DNA of 64,000 bases from contig CAIRCN010000034.1 in assembly GCA_903877135.1 (NCBI GenBank), forward strand, positions 62,001 through 126,000. The letters are read 5' to 3'. Made by a program: the position numbers and the translations under genes. A model generated the notes under the pieces. The model worked only from the letters and a program-made list of their open reading frames with translations. It ran no database searches and was not told the DNA's origin. Of this stretch, positions 9,573 through 19,039 are shown one piece after another. This DNA is from an uncultured Opitutia bacterium. GTDB lineage: Bacteria; Verrucomicrobiota; Verrucomicrobiia; Opitutales; Opitutaceae. Numbering within the stretch: the stretch's first letter is position 1; each line of letters begins with the position of its first letter.

Positions 9573-10547
9573 GTGATCATCGACTGCCACAACCATCTCG
9601 GTGTTGACCTGTTCTTTTATCTCAACGGTTACCATCCCTACGCGCAAGACCTGCCCGCACTCGTAACCGAGGGACGCCACTGCGGCATCGACCGCTGGAT
9701 GGTGTTTCCCATGGTGGCCAACCTGACCTGGGACATCGCGGCGATGCGCCGGACCGAACTCAAACCCGACGGCTGCGAGCAGGTTCCATACGCCTTCGAG
9801 AACGAGCGGATGCTCCGCGAAATTTACGAACTTTATCCGGACCTTGGCCGATTCACTCTGCCTCTGGCAATTATCGATCCGATGCGCGAGCCGGCAGCCC
9901 AGATCAGCAAACTCCGCGAACTCTACATACGGTTTCCCTTCTACGGTCTGAAGATTCAGGCGACAATGATTCAGGCTGATGTCACGGCGCTGCTGCGAGA
10001 GGGCCGTGGGTTTCTCGACTTCGCCGCCGAGTTTAACCTGCCGCTCCTCATCCACTCCAGCGTCGCCCCCGAGGACGTATGGTCGCAAGCATCGTCCATT
10101 TTGAAAGTCGCCGAGGCCACGCCGCATTTGCGCTTCTGTCTCGCCCACTCCTGCCGCTACGACCGCGAAAGCCTCGACCGCGTGGCCGAATTGCCCAACG
10201 CTTGGTTCGACTGCTCAGCGCACCGTATCCATTGCGACGGCGTCGCCCAGGGTCTGGGTTTTGTGGCGCCCGCGGCGCGCCGCTTCGTTGCCGACTATCG
10301 CGACCCGGCCGCCGTGTTGCATCGCCTAGCCGAAACCTATCCGACGAAACTCATGTGGGGCTCCGACACGCCCTTCCAAAGCTACGTCGCCCACCTCGAT
10401 GGCAAGCTCACCGCGCTGCGCAGCACCTATGCCGCAGAGGCGGCCTGTGTCCACGCGCTGCCCGCCGACCTCAAGCGCACTGTGGCGCACGCCAACGCGC
10501 TCGCCTTCCTCCAACTGAAAGATGAATCCGTTCTCACTCGCGTCTAG
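9573..10547 (+). CDS. Amidohydrolase family protein (amidohydrolase_2, lactonase-like)
   Basis: The frame extends upstream past 9450, but the fold begins at [10 protein letters not shown], so GTG 9573 is preferred and gives 324 aa; the start is uncertain. Motifs of the TIM-barrel metal hydrolases are visible: DCHNH near the N-terminus, GLKIQ, LLIHSS, LAHSCR and MWGSDTPF near the C-terminus. Relatives include sugar-lactone hydrolases and decarboxylases of the amidohydrolase_2 family. The gene overlaps the following SDR gene by 26 bp, which suggests co-translation in the catabolic operon. The substrate cannot be read from sequence. Confidence 0.8.
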   Translation: MIIDCHNHLGVDLFFYLNGYHPYAQDLPALVTEGRHCGIDRWMVFPMVANLTWDIAAMRRTELKPDGCEQVPYAFENERMLREIYELYPDLGRFTLPLAIIDPMREPAAQISKLRELYIRFPFYGLKIQATMIQADVTALLREGRGFLDFAAEFNLPLLIHSSVAPEDVWSQASSILKVAEATPHLRFCLAHSCRYDRESLDRVAELPNAWFDCSAHRIHCDGVAQGLGFVAPAARRFVADYRDPAAVLHRLAETYPTKLMWGSDTPFQSYVAHLDGKLTALRSTYAAEAACVHALPADLKRTVAHANALAFLQLKDESVLTRV

Positions 10548-11277
10548 CATCGCCCTCGTCACGGGCTCCACCAAGGGCATCGGCCACGCCATCGCCCTCG
10601 GCCTCGGCACCGCCGGCGCCACCGTGATCTTCCATGGCACCAAACGCTCCGAGCCGCTTCCCCCCGGCAGCCGGTTCATCCCCGCCGATCTCGGCGCGCC
10701 CGAGGCGCCCGCCGCCCTCGTAGCAGACGCCTTCGCCGCCGAGCCCGGGCTCAATCTGCTCGTCTGCAACGCCGGCAGTTTCTTTGACGTGCCCTTCCTC
10801 GAGATGGGCGCCGACCGCTGGGACCGCACCATGAGCCTCAACGTGCGGGCCACCTATTTTCTCGCGCAGGCGTTTGCCCGCGAACTTATCGCGCGCCAGC
10901 GGCCCGGGGCCATGGTGATCGTTTCCTCGACCAACGGTTTCCAGTCCGAGGACGATTCGACCGCCTACGACACCTCCAAAGGCGCCCTCGTGATGATGAC
11001 CCGCAGCCTCGCGCAATCGCTCGCCTCGCATTGCATCCGGGTCAACGGCCTTGCGCCCGGGCTCATCCACACGCCGCTGACCGACAGTTGGCTCGGCGGG
11101 AAAAAACCGGAAACCCGCCGCCACTACGAAAAAAAAATTTTGCTCGGGCGCATCGGCGAACCGGTCGACTGCGCGGGGACTGCGGTTTTTCTCCTCTCGC
11201 CGGCGGCGGCCTATATCACGGGCCAGGTGCTCGTAGTCGACGGCGGCCTGACCGTGGGCCAGATCGGCCGGATGTGA
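10522..11277 (+). CDS. Short-chain dehydrogenase/reductase (SDR)
   Basis: The 251-aa classical SDR has the cofactor motif TGSTKGIG (14-21), NAG at 83-85, a Ser in VIVSSTNG (132-139) and the catalytic Tyr149-xxx-Lys153 (YDTSK). The C-terminus VDGGLTVG is typical. It should oxidise a hydroxyl or reduce a ketone with NAD(P)H. It overlaps the upstream amidohydrolase and is followed after 5 bp by a fold-III PLP enzyme, so it belongs to the same transcription unit. Sugar or sugar-acid dehydrogenase is the likeliest role by context. Confidence 0.9.
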   Translation: MNPFSLASSIALVTGSTKGIGHAIALGLGTAGATVIFHGTKRSEPLPPGSRFIPADLGAPEAPAALVADAFAAEPGLNLLVCNAGSFFDVPFLEMGADRWDRTMSLNVRATYFLAQAFARELIARQRPGAMVIVSSTNGFQSEDDSTAYDTSKGALVMMTRSLAQSLASHCIRVNGLAPGLIHTPLTDSWLGGKKPETRRHYEKKILLGRIGEPVDCAGTAVFLLSPAAAYITGQVLVVDGGLTVGQIGRM

Positions 11278-11282
11278 AGGCC

Positions 11283-12365
11283 ATGACCGCGCTGGCCGCT
11301 ATCGCCACGCCTGCCGTGCTCGTGGACCGCGTCAAGCTCGCGGCCAACATCCGCGACATGCAGGCGGTGTGCGACCAGCACGGCGTGGAACTGCGGCCGC
11401 ACATCAAGACCCACAAGATGGTCGCCGTCGCCCGTCAGCAACTCGCGGCGGGCGCCCGCGGCCTCACCTGCGCCAAACTCGGCGAGGCCGAGGCGATGCT
11501 CCCCTCCGGCGTGCGCAACCTTTTCGTCGCCCACTCCCTCGTCGATCCCGGCCAGGCGCCGCGGATCGCGGCCCTCGCGGACCAGCTCGATGATTTCCGT
11601 GTCGCTGTCACCAGCGAAGCCCACGCGGAGGCCCTGATCAGCCTCGCCGCGCATATCGGTCGAAAGCTCGGTGTCATGATTGCCGTGGACTCCGGCCTCG
11701 GCCGCGAAGGCGCACGCGACATGTCCGCCGCCAGCGGGATCGCCACGCTCCTTGCCCGCTGTTCCCACCTCGAACTCCGTGGTTTCTACACTCACGAGGG
11801 ACACTTTTACGGCGTGTCCCGCAAGCAATTGCCCTCTCGCGCCGCGGAGCTCGTCGACCGCCTCTGCGCGCTGCGCGACGCCATCGATCCGGCCCTCGCT
11901 GTCTGGCCCGGCTGCAGCGTGAGCGCGCGGATGATCGCGAGCGCCGGCCGCGTGCAGGCCGTGCGCCCCGGAGCCTACGTGTTCGGCGATTTGTCGCTCA
12001 CCCGCGCAGCCGGCGTCATCACAGCCGAGGCTGTCGCGCTCCACGTGCTCGCGACCGTCGTCGACAAACCGGAACCGGGCCTCGCGCTGATCGACGCCGG
12101 CTCGAAAGTATTTTCATCGGATCGCACACCCGACGGGCTCTCCGCCCTCGCCGCTGACGGGCGCGACATTGCTGTGGCGCGCGTCAACGAGGAGCACGGC
12201 TACCTGCGCGGCAGCGCGGTCGATGCCCTCCGGATCGGCGAGCGCATTGTCTTCACTCCGGCGCACGTCTGCACCGTCGTCAACCTCACGGATACCGTCA
12301 TCGTGATCGAGTCTGGCCAGCCGGTCGACACGTGGCGCGTCGAGGCCCGGGGCCGGACCCAATGA
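11283..12365 (+). CDS. Fold-type III PLP enzyme (D-threonine aldolase / D-serine dehydratase-like)
   Basis: The frame is open further upstream, but ATG 11283 is the natural start (360 aa) because the alanine-racemase-like N-terminal domain begins directly after it. The PLP lysine lies in the block RPHIKTHK (38-45). The C-terminal domain carries EEHGYL and the metal-binding pair His328-x-Cys330 (PAHVCT), which in this family holds Zn2+ or Mn2+. Members cleave D-3-hydroxy amino acids (D-threonine aldolase) or dehydrate D-serine. It lies between the SDR and the MFS permease in one operon. RidA, encoded nearby, could clear its enamine products if it is a dehydratase. Confidence 0.85.
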   Translation: MTALAAIATPAVLVDRVKLAANIRDMQAVCDQHGVELRPHIKTHKMVAVARQQLAAGARGLTCAKLGEAEAMLPSGVRNLFVAHSLVDPGQAPRIAALADQLDDFRVAVTSEAHAEALISLAAHIGRKLGVMIAVDSGLGREGARDMSAASGIATLLARCSHLELRGFYTHEGHFYGVSRKQLPSRAAELVDRLCALRDAIDPALAVWPGCSVSARMIASAGRVQAVRPGAYVFGDLSLTRAAGVITAEAVALHVLATVVDKPEPGLALIDAGSKVFSSDRTPDGLSALAADGRDIAVARVNEEHGYLRGSAVDALRIGERIVFTPAHVCTVVNLTDTVIVIESGQPVDTWRVEARGRTQ

Positions 12366-12381
12366 TCGCGTGCGTTTCCGC

Positions 12382-13617
12382 ATGAGCACCGGCGCCGCCC
12401 CAACGCTCACGCGCGCCTGGCTCGTCGTCGCGCTGCTGTGGTTCGTAGCCGCCTTTAACTACCTCGACCGGATCATGCTCACGACCATGCGCGGCTCGCT
12501 CATGGACGCGATCCCGATGACCGACGCGCAATTCGGCCTGCTCACCTCGGTGTTCCTATGGGTTTACGGTCTGCTCAGTCCCTTCGCCGGATTTCTGGCG
12601 GACCGGTTCAGCCGCAGCCGCGTCATCATTGGCAGTCTCTTCGCGTGGTCGCTGATCACGTGGCTGACGGCGCACGCCACGACCTTTGGCGAACTGCTGG
12701 CGACCCGCGCGCTCATGGGGGTCAGCGAAGCCTGCTACATCCCTGCCGCGCTCGCGCTCATCGCCGACTATCACCGCGGCCCGACGCGCTCGTTCGCCAC
12801 CGGCGTGCACATGACCGGCATCATGACCGGCGCGGCATTGGGCGGCCTGGGCGGCTGGCTCGCCGAGCGTCACGACTGGAGTTATCCCTTCAGCTTTTTC
12901 GGCATGGTGGGTATCGCTTACTGCGGGTTGTTGTTCCTCCTGCTGCGCGATGTACCGCGAGTCGACGGCCCCGCGCCCCGAAAATCGCTGTATGTCGAGT
13001 TCGGCGCAGCGCTCGTGAGCCTATTCAACCGCCGTGCGTTCGTCTTGGCCTTTGTGTTCTGGGGCATACTCGGGCTCGTCGGCTGGGTCGTGACCGCCTG
13101 GATGCCCACTTACCTGCAGGAACATTTCAACCTCCACCAAGGTGTCGCCGGGTTGTCCGCCACGGGCTACCTGCAGGTGTCGGCGTTGATCGGCCTGCTG
13201 CTTGGCGGAGCGTGGGCCGACCGCTGGAGCCGGTCGAATCCCCGTGGCCGAATCATGGTGCCAGTAATCGGTCTCTGCGTCGCCGCGCCCGGCATACTCC
13301 TGGCGGCCAACACCACCGTCCTCGGCATCGCCCTGCTGGGGCTCGTGGTCTACGGCCTCGCCCGGGCCTCCACCGACGCCAACATGATGCCCATCCTGTG
13401 TCTCGTCGCGGACCCGCGCTATCGCGCCACCGGCTACGGCATACTTAACATGTTTGGCTGCATCGTCGGCGGCCTCGCGATTTACGCTGGCGGCACTCTG
13501 CGCGACGCTCAGATCGATCTCAGCCGCATCTTCCAGTTCGCTGCGTGCAGCATGGTAATTTGCGTGCTGCTCCTCTTTTCCGTGCGACCTGTCGTCCAGC
13601 CTGGCGAAGGAAACTGA
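12382..13617 (+). CDS. MFS transporter (anion/sugar-acid symporter-like)
   Basis: This hydrophobic protein (411 aa from ATG 12382; GTG 12370 in frame is an alternative) has about 12 predicted TM helices and the MFS loop signature GFLADRFSRSR between TM2 and TM3. NYLDR at the end of TM1 is typical of the ExuT/GudP-like anion:cation symporters, which import hexuronates, galactonate and similar acids. It is the last plus-strand gene before a convergent HEAT-like gene and follows the PLP enzyme by 16 bp. It probably imports the substrate of the surrounding catabolic enzymes; the substrate is unknown. Confidence 0.88.
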   Translation: MSTGAAPTLTRAWLVVALLWFVAAFNYLDRIMLTTMRGSLMDAIPMTDAQFGLLTSVFLWVYGLLSPFAGFLADRFSRSRVIIGSLFAWSLITWLTAHATTFGELLATRALMGVSEACYIPAALALIADYHRGPTRSFATGVHMTGIMTGAALGGLGGWLAERHDWSYPFSFFGMVGIAYCGLLFLLLRDVPRVDGPAPRKSLYVEFGAALVSLFNRRAFVLAFVFWGILGLVGWVVTAWMPTYLQEHFNLHQGVAGLSATGYLQVSALIGLLLGGAWADRWSRSNPRGRIMVPVIGLCVAAPGILLAANTTVLGIALLGLVVYGLARASTDANMMPILCLVADPRYRATGYGILNMFGCIVGGLAIYAGGTLRDAQIDLSRIFQFAACSMVICVLLLFSVRPVVQPGEGN

Positions 13618-13643
13618 AAAACGCGCCGCGATTCCGGCCGATT

Positions 13644-14549
13644 TCAATGCCGTTGCGCCAGCACATGCAGAATTGTCCAGGCCGCGGCAACGCGCGTGTC
13701 TGGCTCAGTCGCATTAAGCAGCGGCGCCAGTTTCGGAAGATCCACGGCATTGAAACGGTTCATGAGCGTCTGGCACGCCTCGAACCGGGCCGCCGGCGAT
13801 CCAGTGGCCAGCACTTGCTCCAATTTGGCCCGCCATGAGTCCATCTGCGTCGGATCTGCATCAAGCGACAGGGCCGCACTGAGCAGATAGGCATATGCCG
13901 GGGAATCGGCCAGCTCAACAGACGCCGCGCGGGCAAGCGTTCGCCGCAGGGCTGCGTCAGACGTGTGCAACCAGCGAACCGCGTAGGCCGCACGCTGCCG
14001 AGTCGTCGGATCAGTTGCCGCCAAAGCTACTGCTAGCCGCGCCAGCGCACCCGGATCACCGGCGAGTTGCAGCGCCCACAGCGGCATGATCGCGTCGGCC
14101 TCCGGTCCGGCCGCGGCCTTCGCGCGCACCGCCTCCAGCACCTTGCCCTTCACCCGATGACGCAATTTTCCGAGCGTCTCGACGGCCTGCGGCCGGTCGG
14201 GCGCGGTCGGATCGAGAAAAACCCGCTCCACCCGTGCGATCCATCCGGCGCGATCATCCTCATCGCACGCCGTGTTAGCCAACACGCGCCACACACCAAT
14301 CCGATAAACGGTCGCTTCGTTGGCGGGCCATTCGCGAAGAAACAACGCGTGCATCGCCTCGCCCTCGCCTGCCGCGATCAGCGCCTCCGCCGCGTGCACC
14401 CGCACCCAAGTCTGGTCAATGGCGAGGATTTGCTTGAGCACTGCCCGAGCCCGCGTGGCCAATACCACATCGGCATCCCTTTCGCTAGCCACGCCGGTCA
14501 TGGTCGCCCACAGCATACCAACGCCCAGGCACAGTCTCCAGAATCTCAT
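13644..14549 (-). CDS. Exported HEAT-repeat-like protein
   Basis: The start is set at ATG 14549 because GAGGAA lies 10 bp upstream and a signal peptide (WRLCLGVGMLWATMTGVAS) follows directly; a TTG 27 bp further upstream is less likely. The remaining roughly 275 residues are Ala/Leu-rich helical pairs with HEAT-like spacing, such as VRVHAAEALIAAGEGEAM and RVAAAWTILHVLAQ at the C-terminus. No catalytic motif is seen. It converges with the MFS gene and diverges from the Gfo/Idh gene across 50 bp. Such proteins usually act as binding scaffolds; the function here is unknown. Confidence 0.7.
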   Translation of the reverse strand: MRFWRLCLGVGMLWATMTGVASERDADVVLATRARAVLKQILAIDQTWVRVHAAEALIAAGEGEAMHALFLREWPANEATVYRIGVWRVLANTACDEDDRAGWIARVERVFLDPTAPDRPQAVETLGKLRHRVKGKVLEAVRAKAAAGPEADAIMPLWALQLAGDPGALARLAVALAATDPTTRQRAAYAVRWLHTSDAALRRTLARAASVELADSPAYAYLLSAALSLDADPTQMDSWRAKLEQVLATGSPAARFEACQTLMNRFNAVDLPKLAPLLNATEPDTRVAAAWTILHVLAQRH

Positions 14550-14599
14550 GCCAGGAGTCTTCCTCAGTTCACCCAAAATTCAACGTCTGAAAGCAGAGC

Positions 14600-15679
14600 A
14601 TGCGCAAATCCGATCTCCTGCCACAACCGCGCCTTTGCCGCGTTTCGGACTCGCCGACCGCACCGCGGTCGCGAAAACTGTCCGAGTTGACTTTCGCCAC
14701 CCCTACGCCTGAACCGACTGCCACCGGGAACACACCTCTACGGTTGGCGATGCTCGGCATGATTCCGGGCAACGGCCATCCGTTCTCGTGGTCCGGCATC
14801 ATCAACAGCTACGACACCGCTACTCTCGCACGGTGCCCCTACGTAGGAATCACAAAATACCTCGGCGCGCACTCGCCGGCGACTGTCGGCATTCCCGGCG
14901 CACGCGTCACCCATGTCTGGACCGACGACCCCGCCGAGGCATCTCTCGTCGCCGCCACGGCGCTTATTCCCAACATTGTCAAGGAACCCGAGGACGTGAT
15001 CGGCCATGTCGACGCCGTCCTCATTGCCACCGACGACGGTTTCGATCACGTGCGCCGCGCCCGGCCCTTTGTCGAAGCGGGCTTGCCCGTCTTCGTCGAC
15101 AAACCGCTCGCGACCAGCCTCGGCGATCTGCGCACCTTCATCGCCTGGGAAAAGGCCGGCGCGCCGCTTCTCTCCTCGAGTGGCATGCGTTACGCCCCTG
15201 AACTCGATCCCCATCTCGACGGACGCTCCGAACTCGGCCCGTTGCGCTGGGTCTCCAGCATCACCGCCAAGACCTGGGAACGCTACGGCATCCACGCCCT
15301 TGAGCCGATTTTTCGCCTCACCGGCCCCGGCTTCACCTCGGTCCGCCTCGAATCCAACCCAGGCCTCGAAGTCGCGCACCTTACCCACTGCTCCGGCACG
15401 CAGGTGACGCTGCCCATCATCTACAACGGCGCCGCCACCTTCGGCACCCTGCACCTCTGCGGGCAAAACGGCCAAACCACCATCCGCTGCGCCGACACCT
15501 ATACGACGTTCCGCCGCCAACTCGTCGCCTTCGTGGATTTTCTCCGCAGCGAAAAATCCGCCTACCCGTTCAGCGACACAATCGAGCTCATGGCGGTCAT
15601 CATCGCCGGCATCCGCAGCCGCACCGATGGCTCGCGTCGCGTCGAGATTGCCGAAATCCTCACTCAACTTTCCCCATGA
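14600..15679 (+). CDS. Gfo/Idh/MocA family oxidoreductase
   Basis: The protein (359 aa from ATG 14600) has a Rossmann N-domain beginning LRLAMLGMIPGNGHPFSW, ATDDGFDH after the third strand, and the family hallmark FVDKPLA (EKP-like Lys-Pro). The C-terminal alpha/beta domain is present. The first 45 residues are Ser/Thr/Pro-rich and precede the fold, so translation may start downstream, for instance near 14750. Members use NAD(P) to oxidise or epimerise sugars and inositols. The next gene overlaps its stop by 4 bp (ATGA), tying it to the aldolase in a second catabolic operon. Confidence 0.85.
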   Translation: MRKSDLLPQPRLCRVSDSPTAPRSRKLSELTFATPTPEPTATGNTPLRLAMLGMIPGNGHPFSWSGIINSYDTATLARCPYVGITKYLGAHSPATVGIPGARVTHVWTDDPAEASLVAATALIPNIVKEPEDVIGHVDAVLIATDDGFDHVRRARPFVEAGLPVFVDKPLATSLGDLRTFIAWEKAGAPLLSSSGMRYAPELDPHLDGRSELGPLRWVSSITAKTWERYGIHALEPIFRLTGPGFTSVRLESNPGLEVAHLTHCSGTQVTLPIIYNGAATFGTLHLCGQNGQTTIRCADTYTTFRRQLVAFVDFLRSEKSAYPFSDTIELMAVIIAGIRSRTDGSRRVEIAEILTQLSP

Positions 15680-16491
15680 AACACCCGCCCAGCCGTATTT
15701 TACAGCTCCTTCGCGAGCACCGCTACCCGGCGGTTTTTAAACTTAATCTCACCGACCCGCGCGTCGCCGAGATCGCTGGCGTCTGCGGTGTGGACGCCCT
15801 CTGGCTCTGCCAGGAGCATGTGCCCAACGACTGGCTCGCGCTGGAGAACGTCATCCGCGCCGCCCGCCTCCACGGTATCGACACCCTCGTCCGCGTCTCG
15901 AAGGGCGCCTACAGCGAATACGTGCGCCCGCTCGAGGCCGGCGCCACCGGCATCATCGTGCCGCACGTTGCCAGCGCCGACGAGGCCCGACAGATCGTCG
16001 AGTGGACCCGCTTTTATCCGCTCGGCAAACGCGCCCTCGATGGGGGCAATATCGACGGTTATTTCTGCCTCGTTCCGCAGGAGGAATACCTCCGCCACAG
16101 CAACACCGAGCGCCTAATCGTCCTACAGATCGAGTCACCCGAAGCACTCGAACACGTCGAAGCTATCGCCGCCGTGCCGGGCTTTGATGGCTTCATCTTC
16201 GGCCCCGGCGATTTCAGCCATCGCCTCGGCAAGGCCGGCCAGCTTTCCGATCCCGCGGTCGTCGCCGCCCGGCAGCGTGTGGCCTGCGCCGCTCGCGCCC
16301 ACGGCAAATTCGCGATGGCCGCCGGCCTCTACGCCCCCTTTGCCGACCTCGTCGCCGAGGGTCATACCGTGTTTGGCATCGGTGCCGACGTCATTGGCGT
16401 CAGCAGCTACATCACCCAGCGACTCGAACTTCTGCGCAGCGAGATCGCGAAACTCCCACCGGCCACCGTCGGCAATTCCCTCCGTGGCTAA
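15676..16491 (+). CDS. HpcH/HpaI family class II aldolase
   Basis: The 271-aa protein matches the HpcH/HpaI aldolase/citrate lyase family: His48 (CQEHVPND), Arg73 (LVRVSKG), metal ligands Glu153 (QIESPEAL) and Asp179 (FGPGDFS). These enzymes reversibly cleave 2-keto-3-deoxy sugar acids or 4-hydroxy-2-oxo acids to pyruvate and an aldehyde using a divalent metal. It overlaps the Gfo/Idh gene by 4 bp and the following SDR by 8 bp. This is the step expected at the end of a non-phosphorylative sugar-acid route, consistent with the neighbours. Confidence 0.88.
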   Translation: MKHPPSRILQLLREHRYPAVFKLNLTDPRVAEIAGVCGVDALWLCQEHVPNDWLALENVIRAARLHGIDTLVRVSKGAYSEYVRPLEAGATGIIVPHVASADEARQIVEWTRFYPLGKRALDGGNIDGYFCLVPQEEYLRHSNTERLIVLQIESPEALEHVEAIAAVPGFDGFIFGPGDFSHRLGKAGQLSDPAVVAARQRVACAARAHGKFAMAAGLYAPFADLVAEGHTVFGIGADVIGVSSYITQRLELLRSEIAKLPPATVGNSLRG

Positions 16492-17272
16492 TTCCTCTCC
16501 GTTCTCGCTCGCCGGCATGGTCATCGTGCAATGCGGTGGCACCGGCCTCCTGGGCCGCGCACTCGTCGCCTCGCTTGGTGCCGCTGGCGCCACCCTCGTC
16601 GCCGTCTCGCGCGACCGCACCAAACTCGACTCCGTTCTCGCCTCCGGCCTTGCCGCCGGCCAGCATCTGCACCCCGAACAGGCGGACATCACTGACGAAG
16701 CCTCCGTCTCCGCCCTGCGCGACCGCGTGCTCGCCGCCCACGGCCGCATCGACGGCCTTGTTTTCAATGCCGCCAGCCGCCCCATGCGCAGCGAGCGCGA
16801 CACCGTTGCCACCTGGCAGGAATCGATGAAGGTCAACGCCACCGGCCTCTTCGTCACTTTGCGCACATTCGCCGACGCCATGGCGGCGCAACCCGCTGGC
16901 GGCAGCATCGTCAACATCGCCTCCATCCAGGGCATGGTCGGCGCCAACCCCTGGCTCTACGAAGGCAGCGCGATGGGCTCTGTGCCGGATTATTTTTTCC
17001 ACAAGGGAGGCATGATCAACCTTTCTCGCCACTACGCCTCGCTCTACGGCCCGCGAAAGGTGCGCGTCAACGTCGTGTCCCCTGGCGGCATCTACAATCC
17101 CGCCCATCCGCAGCCCGAGCCCTTCCTCGGACGCTACGGCAGCATGACCATGCTCGGCCGCATGGCTCGCGCTGACGAGATCGGCGGTGCCGTCGTCTTC
17201 CTGCTCAGCAACGCCGCCAGCTACGTCACCGGAGTCAACCTCCCCGTAGAAGGCGGTTACACGGCAAAGTGA
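16484..17272 (+). CDS. Short-chain dehydrogenase/reductase (SDR)
   Basis: The open frame begins much earlier, inside the aldolase gene, but the SDR fold starts at FSLAGMVIVQ. GTG 16484, overlapping the aldolase stop by 8 bp, gives a normal 262-aa protein. Motifs are GGTGLLG (18-24) in place of TGxxxGxG, Ser147 (NIASIQG), and Tyr170-xxx-Lys174 (YFFHK). An insertion of roughly ten residues separates the catalytic Ser and Tyr (NPWLYEGSAMGS). It closes the Gfo/Idh-aldolase-SDR operon. The role is probably oxidation of a sugar-acid intermediate; the substrate is unknown. Confidence 0.85.
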   Translation: MANSSPFSLAGMVIVQCGGTGLLGRALVASLGAAGATLVAVSRDRTKLDSVLASGLAAGQHLHPEQADITDEASVSALRDRVLAAHGRIDGLVFNAASRPMRSERDTVATWQESMKVNATGLFVTLRTFADAMAAQPAGGSIVNIASIQGMVGANPWLYEGSAMGSVPDYFFHKGGMINLSRHYASLYGPRKVRVNVVSPGGIYNPAHPQPEPFLGRYGSMTMLGRMARADEIGGAVVFLLSNAASYVTGVNLPVEGGYTAK

Positions 17273-17338
17273 CCACGGAAATCATTTCTCGGTTTACGTA
17301 TTGCCTGCGCCACAGCCCAACCTTACCAAACACCCCCT

Positions 17339-18070
17339 ATGGGACGTCAGTGGCTCCACGCTAAACGCGCAATCGTCAACCTGAAGAAAGGCCAGGTTGT
17401 CGGCAAACTCGTGAAGGAAATCACCGTCGCCGCCAAACTCGGCGGCCCGGACCCCGACGCGAACGCCCGGCTTTTCGCCGTGCTCGAAAAGGCCCGCAAG
17501 GCCAGCGTCACCCGCGACGCCATCGAGCGCGCCATCGCCAAGGGCTCCGGTACCGGCGGCGACAAGATCGCCATGGAGCACATCGTCTTCGAGGGCTACG
17601 CGCCGCACAAGGTCCCGCTCATCGTCGAGGTTTACACCGACAACCACCAGCGCACCGCGCCCGAGATCCGCGTGCTCTTCAAAAAGGGCGTCCTCGGCCA
17701 GAGCGGCAGCAACAAGTTTCTCTTCGACCACGTCGGCCTCGTCGAGGCGCACCACCCCGACGCGGCCATCGACCGCGAGGCCGCCGCCATCGAGGCGGGC
17801 GCCAACGATTTCGAAACGCTCGCCAGCGAGCAGAATGACGACATCCCGGAAAACTGCGCCGGCGCGCGTTTCATCACCGACCGCACCGCCATCCACGCCG
17901 TCTCGTCCTGGCTCAAGCAAAACGGCTGGTCGGTGATCACGGCGGAAATCGGCTATCTTGCCAAAACCTTTCCCGAACTCGACGAAGCCGCGCGCGCCGA
18001 GGTCGGCGAGTTCCTCCAACAGTTGGAGGAACACGAAGACGTTCAGCGCGTGTGGGCCGCGGCAAAATAG
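17339..18070 (+). CDS. yebC: YebC/PmpR family protein
   Basis: The 243-aa protein has the typical length and motifs of the YebC family: [21 protein letters not shown] near the N-terminus, NIKK-like NLKKGQ, and [13 protein letters not shown] in the middle domain. The N-terminus starts [11 protein letters not shown] rather than the common AGHSKW. Family members were described as transcriptional regulators (PmpR) and as translation factors that relieve ribosome stalling; mitochondrial TACO1 is a homologue. It stands 66 bp after the catabolic operon and 13 bp before mbfA, so it may be transcribed with the latter. Confidence 0.92.
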   Translation: MGRQWLHAKRAIVNLKKGQVVGKLVKEITVAAKLGGPDPDANARLFAVLEKARKASVTRDAIERAIAKGSGTGGDKIAMEHIVFEGYAPHKVPLIVEVYTDNHQRTAPEIRVLFKKGVLGQSGSNKFLFDHVGLVEAHHPDAAIDREAAAIEAGANDFETLASEQNDDIPENCAGARFITDRTAIHAVSSWLKQNGWSVITAEIGYLAKTFPELDEAARAEVGEFLQQLEEHEDVQRVWAAAK

Positions 18071-18083
18071 CAAAACCGACGCC

Positions 18084-19037
18084 ATGCATTTCCGCGATCT
18101 CGACGAATCCCAATTGCTCGCCCTCGCCATCACCGCGGAGGAGGAGGATGGACGCATTTTCCGCGACTTCGCCGAGACGCTCCGGAAGGATTTTCCCGCG
18201 ACCGCCGAACTCTTCATGCGCATGGCTGGCGAGGAGTCGGATCATCGCCATCGGCTGATCGACGTCTACCGGCGGCGCTTCGGCGAACACATCCCGCTCA
18301 TCCGCCGGCAGGACGTGAAGGGGTTTTTGGTGCGCCGTTCGTCGTGGCTCACGCGAACTTTGCGACCCGAAAAGGCTCGCGAGGAAGCCGCGCTGATGGA
18401 GATCGAGGCACGGCATTTCTACGAGGCCGCCGCCCAACGCGCCACTGATGCCTCAGTTCGCCAACTTCTCGGCGATCTCGCCCACGAGGAGCAGAAACAC
18501 GAGAAAGCCGCCTTGGAGATGCACGAAGCCCAGTCGGCCGCCGGAGACCTTGACCGTGAGAGTGATGCCGCGCGCCGCCTCTTCGTGCTGCGTTTCGTGC
18601 AGCCCGGCCTTGCCGGGCTGATGGATGGCTCGGTCTCGACGCTCGCCCCGCTTTTCGCCGCCGCGTTCGCCACCGGTAACACCACCGACACCTTCAAGGT
18701 CGGCCTCGCCGCCTCGGTCGGCGCGGGCATCAGCATGGGTTTCGCCGAGGCGCTGTCCGACGACGGCAAGCTGAGCGGGCGCGGCGCCCCCTGGCTCCGC
18801 GGCGTCGTGTGCGGTTTGATGACAACCATCGGCGGCATCGGGCACACCCTGCCCTACCTGATTCATGATTTCCGTGTGGCGACGAGCATCGCCGTCGTCG
18901 TCGTCGTGGTGGAACTGACCGCGATTTCGTGGATTCGTTGGCGCTACATGGACACGAAGCTACTGGCCGCCACGTTTCAAGTCGTGGTCGGCGGCGTGCT
19001 GGTGTTCATTGCCGGCTGGCTGATCGGCGCGGGCTGA
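18084..19037 (+). CDS. mbfA: Membrane-bound ferritin-like iron transporter (MbfA: ferritin-like + VIT1 domain)
   Basis: ATG 18084 gives 317 aa. The N-terminal 160 residues form a rubrerythrin/ferritin-like four-helix bundle with di-iron ligands (Glu20/Glu21, GEESDH at 49-54, HEEQKHE at 134-140). The C-terminal half is a VIT1/CCC1-type membrane domain with about five helices, starting at PGLAGLMDG and including [10 protein letters not shown]. This is the MbfA architecture known from alphaproteobacteria, where it exports iron and is controlled by Irr or Fur-type regulators. It follows yebC by 13 bp and converges with the PhyH gene (2 bp gap). No iron box was recognised. Confidence 0.88.
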   Translation: MHFRDLDESQLLALAITAEEEDGRIFRDFAETLRKDFPATAELFMRMAGEESDHRHRLIDVYRRRFGEHIPLIRRQDVKGFLVRRSSWLTRTLRPEKAREEAALMEIEARHFYEAAAQRATDASVRQLLGDLAHEEQKHEKAALEMHEAQSAAGDLDRESDAARRLFVLRFVQPGLAGLMDGSVSTLAPLFAAAFATGNTTDTFKVGLAASVGAGISMGFAEALSDDGKLSGRGAPWLRGVVCGLMTTIGGIGHTLPYLIHDFRVATSIAVVVVVVELTAISWIRWRYMDTKLLAATFQVVVGGVLVFIAGWLIGAG

Positions 19038-19039
19038 AG

